Below are positions 15,253 to 20,230 of a stretch of DNA of 20,230 bases, piece by piece. Under the pieces are notes generated by a model. That model saw nothing but the letters and a program-made list of their open reading frames with translations, was not told the DNA's origin and did no database searches. Position numbers and translations under genes: made by a program. The stretch is from an uncultured Clostridia bacterium (GTDB lineage Bacteria; Bacillota; Clostridia; Christensenellales; Borkfalkiaceae), in assembly GCA_934249215.1 (NCBI GenBank), contig CAKQKN010000154.1, forward strand, positions 1 through 20,230, in the 5' to 3' direction. Position 1 is the stretch's first letter; the number at the start of each line of letters is the position of its first letter.

Positions 15253-16284
15253 ATGGACAGAATGGTTTTTGTGCATAGGGACACTCTTTCGTGCGAAGCG
15301 ATAGTAAGGCGCGCCCCCGACGGACATCTTCTCATCGTGTCGCAGTGCGGCGGCGTGAACGAACCCGAGATCTCTAACAGAACTTATGCCTTTCACAGTT
15401 ATGACGAGGGCGAAACGTGGAGTAAAGGGGAACTTATTTACCCCGACAACGGAAGAGCGACCGGAATAACCGGCTTAGAGGTCGATAACGAACATATAGA
15501 TGCATTTATCACCGAGCATGACGGGGCTTTTCTCTATGCCGATTGCCACATAAGAAGAAGTATCGATAATGGTCGTTCGTGGCACAAAGTGCCGATGCCG
15601 ATCTTTCGCAATACATTTGTTTTCCTCCGCGGAAAGGTCGATCTTTCGGACGGTCGCGTCGGATTTTGCTATCAGCAATACGACATGAAAAAGGAAGAAT
15701 ACGATCGGCTAAGCGCAGGAAAAAAGATAATTTGCGATTCCGATCTGTCCTACGTAAATTGCGGGATGATAATACGCGACGCGGACGGAACTTACGTGAA
15801 AAGCGAGGACATACGGATTGAGAACGAGTTCGGCGGAAAACGAATTTGGCAGTGGCCGGAACCAACCGCAACCGTTTTAAAAGACGGCTCGATCGTAATG
15901 CTTTTCAGAATAAACGGTTCGGGCTTTTTGTACGAAAGCAGAAGCCGAGACGGGCTGAAATGGAGCCCGCTTATGAAAACCGATATTCCCAATCCGAACA
16001 ACAAATCGAAACTTATCGATCTTCAAAACGGCGAAATCGCGCTTTTGAATACGCCGGGTAGAGGGGTGGGGTTCAAGTATCGCAATCCGCTCGAAATCTG
16101 GATTTCGGACGACGGAATGAAAACGTGGTACTATAAAAAGCGCATAACCGATTTTCCCGGCTGGCTGTCTTATCCCGACGGATTTTACGATGAGGAAAAG
16201 GACGAAATACTCTTTTCTTTCGAGCTTAACCGCCACGATATCTATTTTGTCCGCGCAGACATATCGGACAGAAAGTGCGTCTGA
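15253..16284 (+). CDS. Cytoplasmic sialidase-family glycosidase
   Basis: The frame is open upstream to 15142, but that extension is basic and unlike the family. The start at 15253 follows an AGGA site by 9 nt and gives 343 residues. There is no signal peptide, so it acts in the cytoplasm. Four Asp-box blades mark a sialidase-type propeller: 49-56 (SYDEGETW), 103-110 (SIDNGRSW), 230-237 (RSRDGLKW) and 285-292 (SDDGMKTW). Conserved stretches WPEPTATVLKDGSIVMLFR (201-219) and LSYPDGFYDEE (305-315) fit the BNR_2/exo-sialidase-like group. It likely cleaves the imported oligosaccharide. Arg 20 follows APD-type N-terminal family sequence, but a complete GH33 triad cannot be confirmed. Its stop overlaps the kinase start (TGATG). 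Confidence 0.83.
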   Translation: MDRMVFVHRDTLSCEAIVRRAPDGHLLIVSQCGGVNEPEISNRTYAFHSYDEGETWSKGELIYPDNGRATGITGLEVDNEHIDAFITEHDGAFLYADCHIRRSIDNGRSWHKVPMPIFRNTFVFLRGKVDLSDGRVGFCYQQYDMKKEEYDRLSAGKKIICDSDLSYVNCGMIIRDADGTYVKSEDIRIENEFGGKRIWQWPEPTATVLKDGSIVMLFRINGSGFLYESRSRDGLKWSPLMKTDIPNPNNKSKLIDLQNGEIALLNTPGRGVGFKYRNPLEIWISDDGMKTWYYKKRITDFPGWLSYPDGFYDEEKDEILFSFELNRHDIYFVRADISDRKCV

Positions 16285-17375
16285 TGAGCGATTTATACAT
16301 TGACGTCGGGAGCACGAACGTAAAATATAGATCGGTCGACGATCTCGGCGGCGTGACGGAGGGTAGTGAAACGTTCCCTAAGCCGTGCGTAAACGACGGA
16401 ATTTTTTATGAAGTAAAACTGTCGGATATAGGCGATATATTGTTCCGAATAGTCGGAAAATCGACCTATAGCCGTATATGTATAAGTACACAGATGCACG
16501 GCTACGTCTTAAAAAAAGGCGATAAGTTTATAACCGAATATATTTCGTGGCGGGATAAACGGGGTGAAAAATTGTGTGAGAATTATACTTTGCCGCCCGA
16601 AAGCGGCGAAAGTGTAAAGCCTAATTTGCCGTTCTTGTCTGCTCGGGTTACTCTTGAAAAATTCGGCGTGGAGTGCGGTGAAGATCTGACTTTTTTCACT
16701 CTCGGCTCTTATATTTCATACTTGCTCACGGGTGTAAACGCAACTCATATCACTGACGCGGCGGCAAGCGGATTTTTCAACGTCGTAACGCGGAAAAAAG
16801 GTGAATGGGTTGACTTCAAAATGCATTTGCCCGAAGTTTATTACGAAGTAAAGGCTGTCGGCAGATATGACGGCGCGCTTGTTTTTGCACCGTTCGGCGA
16901 TCAGCAGTGCGCGGTATTCGGTAGCGGCGCAAGTTTGGATGAATATATTCTGAATCTCGGAACGGCGGCGCAAATGTGTTGCGTCGAAAAGCAGTTTGTT
17001 TCGGGCAACTTCGAATCGCGCCCATATTTCGGCGGAAAAACGCTTTGCACCGTAACTGGGCTTATCGGCGGCGCTTATATAGCGCGGAAAAACGACGAAG
17101 AACTTTACGATTCTTTGATCGAAGAATATTCGGCGGCGCTTAAAAAACTTCCCGCTAAAAAAGAACTGCTGATAACGGGCGGGGTTGTCAGATATCGCAA
17201 AAACTTGATCGAAAAAGTCGCCGACGGCTTGAAAGTCAAATACAGGCTAAACGATTCTTCGGACGCGCTCTGCGGTTTGGAACTAATTGAAAAAAAGAAT
17301 GAAAGTCGGGCTATAAGTCGATTATCGCCCGATTTTGATAAATATTTCGGAGAAAACAAATGGAAAAAGCAATAA
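16284..17375 (+). CDS. FGGY-family carbohydrate kinase
   Basis: This 363-residue kinase would phosphorylate a sugar or sugar derivative using ATP. The ATG at 16284 overlaps the previous stop (TGATG); a GTG at 16275 is possible but less likely. The phosphate-1 motif YIDVGSTNVKY (5-15), the STQMHG substrate motif (68-73), SWRD (88-91), the catalytic-base segment FGDQQCAVFGSG (204-215; Asp 206), the phosphate-2 motif LNLGTAAQ (223-230) and the adenosine motif ITGGVVRY (297-304) are all in order. It is shorter than usual FGGY kinases (~450-520), mainly in the C-terminal half, resembling sedoheptulokinase-like short forms. It is paired with the following aldolase, whose start lies inside its 3' end. 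Confidence 0.88.
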   Translation: MSDLYIDVGSTNVKYRSVDDLGGVTEGSETFPKPCVNDGIFYEVKLSDIGDILFRIVGKSTYSRICISTQMHGYVLKKGDKFITEYISWRDKRGEKLCENYTLPPESGESVKPNLPFLSARVTLEKFGVECGEDLTFFTLGSYISYLLTGVNATHITDAAASGFFNVVTRKKGEWVDFKMHLPEVYYEVKAVGRYDGALVFAPFGDQQCAVFGSGASLDEYILNLGTAAQMCCVEKQFVSGNFESRPYFGGKTLCTVTGLIGGAYIARKNDEELYDSLIEEYSAALKKLPAKKELLITGGVVRYRKNLIEKVADGLKVKYRLNDSSDALCGLELIEKKNESRAISRLSPDFDKYFGENKWKKQ

Positions 17376-18097
17376 AAATCGGAACGATGCTGTCGGAGAT
17401 TTCATTCACGAACATGCCTTTGCTTTTCAAAAACGCGGGGTTCGATTTCTTCATCGTTGACAACGAGCACGGCGGATTTGACTATCGTGAACTATCGCAA
17501 ATCATAATGATGTCCGCGCTGTGCGGCTTAAAAGTAATCGTGCGCATATCTGACAATTCGCGAAAAGATATAACGAAAATTGCGGACATGGGCGCAAACG
17601 GTTTTCTTCTTCCGATGACGAATAGTATTTCGGATATTAAGGAAGTCGTAAAATATGCAAAATATACGCCGGTCGGGTGTCGCGGAATTTCGACAACCCG
17701 CGCACACACTTTTTACAACCCGCCAAAGCTTTCCGAATATATGGTTTCGGCAAACGAGCGAATGGAGATTTACGCGCAGATCGAAACGGTAAGCGGCGTT
17801 GAAAACGCCGAACAAATTTTGTCGATCGACGGCGTGTCGGGCGCGTTCGTTGGCCCGAACGATCTGTCCTGCGACTACGGTTGCATCGGCGCGCCCTATC
17901 CGAAAGAGATATTCGGCGCAATCGAAAAAGTGGCTCTCGCTTCGAAAAATACGGGTAAACCTTGCGGAATCATAACCGCTAACAAAAAGTATATCGAATT
18001 TGCGAAAAACAGCGGATTCAGTCTTTTCAGCGTCGGCAGTGAACTGAATATGATAATGAACGCCGGGCGCAAAATCGTAAACGATCTTAATTTATAG
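17360..18097 (+). CDS. HpcH/HpaI-family 2-keto-3-deoxy-acid aldolase
   Basis: The 245-residue TIM-barrel enzyme belongs to the class II pyruvate aldolases (HpaI, GarL, RhmA), which split 2-keto-3-deoxy sugar acids into pyruvate and an aldehyde with a divalent metal. Key residues are visible: His 37 in DNEHGGFD, Arg 62 in VIVRIS, metal ligands Glu 142 in QIETVSGVEN and Asp 168 in FVGPNDLSCDYG, and the loop VGCRGIS (105-111). Its start overlaps the kinase end by 16 nt, with a GGAG site inside the kinase gene, so the two are translationally linked. The overlap with a kinase and sialidase-type glycosidases suggests a keto-deoxy acid step in breakdown of the imported sugar. The exact substrate is unknown. 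Confidence 0.88.
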   Translation: MEKAIKIGTMLSEISFTNMPLLFKNAGFDFFIVDNEHGGFDYRELSQIIMMSALCGLKVIVRISDNSRKDITKIADMGANGFLLPMTNSISDIKEVVKYAKYTPVGCRGISTTRAHTFYNPPKLSEYMVSANERMEIYAQIETVSGVENAEQILSIDGVSGAFVGPNDLSCDYGCIGAPYPKEIFGAIEKVALASKNTGKPCGIITANKKYIEFAKNSGFSLFSVGSELNMIMNAGRKIVNDLNL

Positions 18098-18109
18098 GAG
18101 TGAATAATT

Positions 18110-19441
18110 ATGTGTGCCATAAATTTTTTAAGGGGGATTCTCTGCTTGATAACGGTTTTTACTTTTTGCTCGTGCAAAACGGATACGGATAAAAAAGAAA
18201 AACTCTGTTCGGTTGACTCGCTTTCGATGATTGCCGACGAAACATCTATGCTCGATGCGATCGACGGTTGCTCGTTTTCGAGCGAAACTCCCGAAATTGC
18301 CAAGGTTGTGGCTGACGGAACGGTTACAGCCTTGTCCGAGGGCGAAACTTTTATCGTCGTGAAAAAGGGTGACAAAGAACAAAAAATCAAGGTCGAAGTT
18401 GCCGATCCCGCGATTGAAAATTTCGACATAAAAAACCAATCGCATATAAACTGGAGCGGAAGAACGATCGAGGACAAAGCGCCTAACGGCAAGGACTGCG
18501 TAATGTTTCCGCAAAGCTATTCTTCTTTCGACGCGTCGTTTTACGGCAACAAAATAATTGCCACGATATTTTGTCGAGTGGCGAGCCAAAGAACGGGGCA
18601 AAAGACTTACTTCAAAATTAAGGTGGACGCGCGTACGCGTACGATTGGCTTAAACGACGGGGTGAACGTCGTGACGCTCGGCAATAAACTGAAAAACGGC
18701 AAACACAGAGTTACCGTGACAAAACTCACCGAAGGGCGCGAAGCGATTGCGGGACTGATCTCGCTGTCGGGTGAAGCGACGGATGGAGGTTTTAAGTTTG
18801 TAAAGCCAAAACAAAAGCCCAAACTGAAACTCGAGTTTTACGGCGATTCGCTTACGGTCGGGCACGGTGTCAAGGGGAGTAATTCCACGTCAGCATTCGA
18901 AACGAAAGACGAAGATCCGACTTTGTGTTATTCGGGCGTGGCGACGGAACTGCTCGGCGCGGAGGCAAACTTTTTCGCGTATTCGGGCATGTCGCTCGCA
19001 ATCGAAGGGCGTTTCTATTCTCCGCTTCTTCTCGACACGTTCGATACCGTCTGCAACGCGAATTATCCCGACAAAAAGTGGGATTTTTCGAAATACGTAG
19101 CGGACGTTGTGATAATCAACATCGGCGCGAACGATTGGAGCAGTATAAAATATTTTTATTCGGATAAAAAAGAAGAAAAAATCAAGGTTGTAAAAACCTC
19201 TTACGTCGCTCTTATTGAAAAGATCAAAGCGGTTAATCCGACGGCGAAAATCGTTTGCATAACCGACGAATATCATAAGAGCAAAAGCATCAACGATGCG
19301 ATCGAAGCGGCTGCCGCGGAAACGGGCGTATACACCGTTGCGCTTTATAGCAACGGGCTCGGAAGCGCTGCGCACCCCGACGCGCAGGCGGGCGAAATAG
19401 CGGGCAAGCAACTCGCCGATTTTATAAAAACGATATTATAA
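18110..19441 (+). CDS. Secreted SGNH esterase, CE2-like
   Basis: The 443-residue protein begins with a hydrophobic signal ending in two cysteines (FCSC, Cys 22 as a non-ideal lipid site). An Ig-like BIG2 domain (~35-97; SETPEIAKVVADGTVTALSE) is followed by a CE2-type beta jelly roll (~105-235). The SGNH hydrolase domain comes last: EFYGDSLTVGHG (242-253, Ser 247), AYSGMSL (290-296, Gly 293), INIGANDWS (336-344, Asn 341) and AHPDAQAG (421-428, His 422). All four SGNH blocks are present, so activity is likely. CE2 enzymes remove O-acetyl groups from glycans, which would fit opening an acetylated substrate to the propeller enzymes. AGGAG precedes the ATG; it is the last gene of the run, 12 nt after the aldolase. 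No clear terminator follows. Confidence 0.88.
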   Translation: MCAINFLRGILCLITVFTFCSCKTDTDKKEKLCSVDSLSMIADETSMLDAIDGCSFSSETPEIAKVVADGTVTALSEGETFIVVKKGDKEQKIKVEVADPAIENFDIKNQSHINWSGRTIEDKAPNGKDCVMFPQSYSSFDASFYGNKIIATIFCRVASQRTGQKTYFKIKVDARTRTIGLNDGVNVVTLGNKLKNGKHRVTVTKLTEGREAIAGLISLSGEATDGGFKFVKPKQKPKLKLEFYGDSLTVGHGVKGSNSTSAFETKDEDPTLCYSGVATELLGAEANFFAYSGMSLAIEGRFYSPLLLDTFDTVCNANYPDKKWDFSKYVADVVIINIGANDWSSIKYFYSDKKEEKIKVVKTSYVALIEKIKAVNPTAKIVCITDEYHKSKSINDAIEAAAAETGVYTVALYSNGLGSAAHPDAQAGEIAGKQLADFIKTIL

Positions 19442-19548
19442 TCGATATTGCGATTCGGATCGGAATTGAAGTTATATGCTACAATAGCCACGACAGAAGG
19501 CAATAAAAAATAGATGCGAAATTATTGTATGCGATGGTAATTGTATGA
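19442..19548. other. Spacer after the operon
   Basis: No gene or convincing terminator hairpin is visible. CGATATT occurs twice close to the esterase stop (19431-19449 area), as direct copies that cannot form a stem together. The end of the operon transcript is therefore not placed. Confidence 0.4.
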
Positions 19549-19803
19549 GGTATTCTAACGGGGTTAAGTAAAGGTGCGTTTGCGAATTGCAGCAGACTTA
19601 AAAAGGTTTACTATAAGGGGACCATTAAGCAGTGGAATAATATCTCAATTGCTTCAGATAACAGTTACTTAACAAGTGCAACTCGGTATTATTACAGCGA
19701 AACGGTGCCGGCACTGAATGCGGATAAAACCGATTACGACGGGAATTATTGGCATTACGATACGGACGGCGTAACCCCCGTTATCTGGAAAAAAGAAAAT
19801 TAA
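19549..19803 (+). pseudogene. C-terminal tail of a BspA-like protein
   Basis: An open frame of 84 codons with no start or ribosome site encodes the last leucine-rich repeat (KGAFANCSRLKKVYYKG) and the characteristic tail of gut BspA-like surface proteins (TSATRYYYSET, then GNYWHYDTDGVTPVIWKKEN before TAA at 19801). Family sequence begins near 19567; the upstream part is unrelated. It would be the missing end type of the broken gene at 865-2238, but whether both come from one gene cannot be shown here. Confidence 0.75.
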
Positions 19804-19849
19804 TTTTTTAGCTATATAGGCTTAGAAAGTAATTATTTAGGAGGAAAAC

Positions 19850-20041
19850 ATGATTATTAACTGTTTTGAAAAAGATGAAAACAATGAAAATGTGTGGCAT
19901 AGGAGTATATCTAACGGAAAAGGATGGATCAATTTGGCGTCTTTGAAAGATGAGGATGGCTGGATAGCACAAGGATATAGTGAGGCTTATCAAGATTTCA
20001 ATATCGCTGCAGGGAGTTTTGGTGTCGTGGATATTATGTAG
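19850..20041 (+). CDS. Small hypothetical protein, truncated
   Basis: A near-perfect AGGAGG site 5 nt before the ATG marks a real start. The 63-residue product is hydrophilic, with a WINLASLKDEDGWIAQ stretch faintly like bacterial SH3 domains. From about 20010 onwards the DNA is IS200/IS605 tnpA read in another frame, so the last ~9 residues (SFGVVDIM end) are an artefact of that junction and the natural C-terminus is lost. I do not recognise the family. It could be a live short gene or a decaying start of a longer one. Confidence 0.45.
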   Translation: MIINCFEKDENNENVWHRSISNGKGWINLASLKDEDGWIAQGYSEAYQDFNIAAGSFGVVDIM

Positions 20042-20163
20042 ACACGACAGGCAAAGACAGTGATGCGATAAAGAATTACATAAAAAATCAATTAAAGCGG
20101 GATAAAGAGAACATGCAATTAGCAATAGATTATCCTGAAAACCCGTTCACGGGTAGCAAGTAA
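20014..20163 (+). pseudogene. tnpA: IS200/IS605 TnpA C-terminal fragment
   Basis: Forty-nine codons plus stop encode the Y1 transposase C-terminus: EFWCRGYYVDTTGKDSDA, KNYIKNQLKRDKE, then NPFTGSK and TAA. It matches the fragment at 2473-2598 in content and end (DPFTGSK versus NPFTGSK) but differs at many residues, so the copies are related and not recent duplicates. The catalytic HUH region is missing. Confidence 0.83.
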
Positions 20164-20230
20164 CAAACGAAAAGACTGCCAGGTCGTCACATGAACGCGG
20201 GGCGTTCGGACTAGTAATCAAGGGCTATGC
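20164..20230 (+). mobile_element. IS200/IS605 right end, cut by window
   Basis: GACTGCCAGGTC (near 20175) corresponds to GACTGGCAGGTC after the first fragment, and CAAGGGCTATGC at the window end lines up with TATAGGGTTATACCCG there. The terminal hairpin expected next lies outside the window. Confidence 0.5.

Noticed and set aside
19431..19449. Terminator after the esterase gene
   Set aside because: The CGATATT copies are direct repeats and no stem with a T-run is present.

Overview
The window looks like a chromosomal stretch of a Gram-positive, probably gut-dwelling Clostridia-type Bacillota. The reasons are LplB/LplC/LplA-type sugar import without a local ATPase, lipoprotein signals, strong GGAGG ribosome sites, a BspA-like leucine-rich-repeat surface protein, IS200/IS605 remnants and a type II-like CRISPR repeat. 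A Christensenellales-like affiliation is my impression from protein style only and is not proven.

Left flank (1-2860): the 3' part of an rRNA operon (5S rRNA plus terminator), then about 640 bp of gene-poor DNA with dispersed CGGGATGACG repeats. An intrinsic terminator sits just before a decayed BspA-like lipoprotein gene, which carries one in-frame stop and is cut off as its leucine-rich repeats begin. After it come a solitary CRISPR-like repeat-spacer-partial repeat, a C-terminal fragment of an IS200/IS605 TnpA transposase with its right-end hairpin, and a small protein remnant.

Core (2860-19441): a divergently transcribed AraC-type regulator faces an apparent operon of twelve same-strand genes with small gaps or overlaps. 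The order is two carbohydrate ABC permeases, a large solute-binding lipoprotein, a nucleoside-hydrolase-family enzyme, a secreted beta-sandwich protein, a five-bladed-propeller (GH43-like) lipoprotein, a membrane-anchored sialidase-family protein, a second anchored beta-sandwich/InlB-repeat protein, a cytoplasmic sialidase-family protein, an FGGY kinase, an HpcH/HpaI-type aldolase and a secreted SGNH/CE2-like esterase. Both strands of the regulator-operon gap carry clear sigma-A-type promoters. I read the locus as a glycan-use system. Surface proteins bind, deacetylate and trim a glycan, the ABC system imports the product, the cytoplasmic glycosidase finishes it, and the kinase and aldolase feed it into central metabolism. 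The substrate is unknown. An aldolase of 2-keto-3-deoxy acids beside two sialidase-family propellers makes an ulosonic or sugar-acid substrate worth testing.

Right flank (19442-20230): the C-terminal tail of a BspA-like protein without its start, a small gene with a perfect ribosome site, and a second IS200/IS605 TnpA C-terminal fragment running to the window end. The same two remnant types therefore bracket the sugar locus, which hints that it lies in a rearranged or inserted segment next to an rRNA operon.
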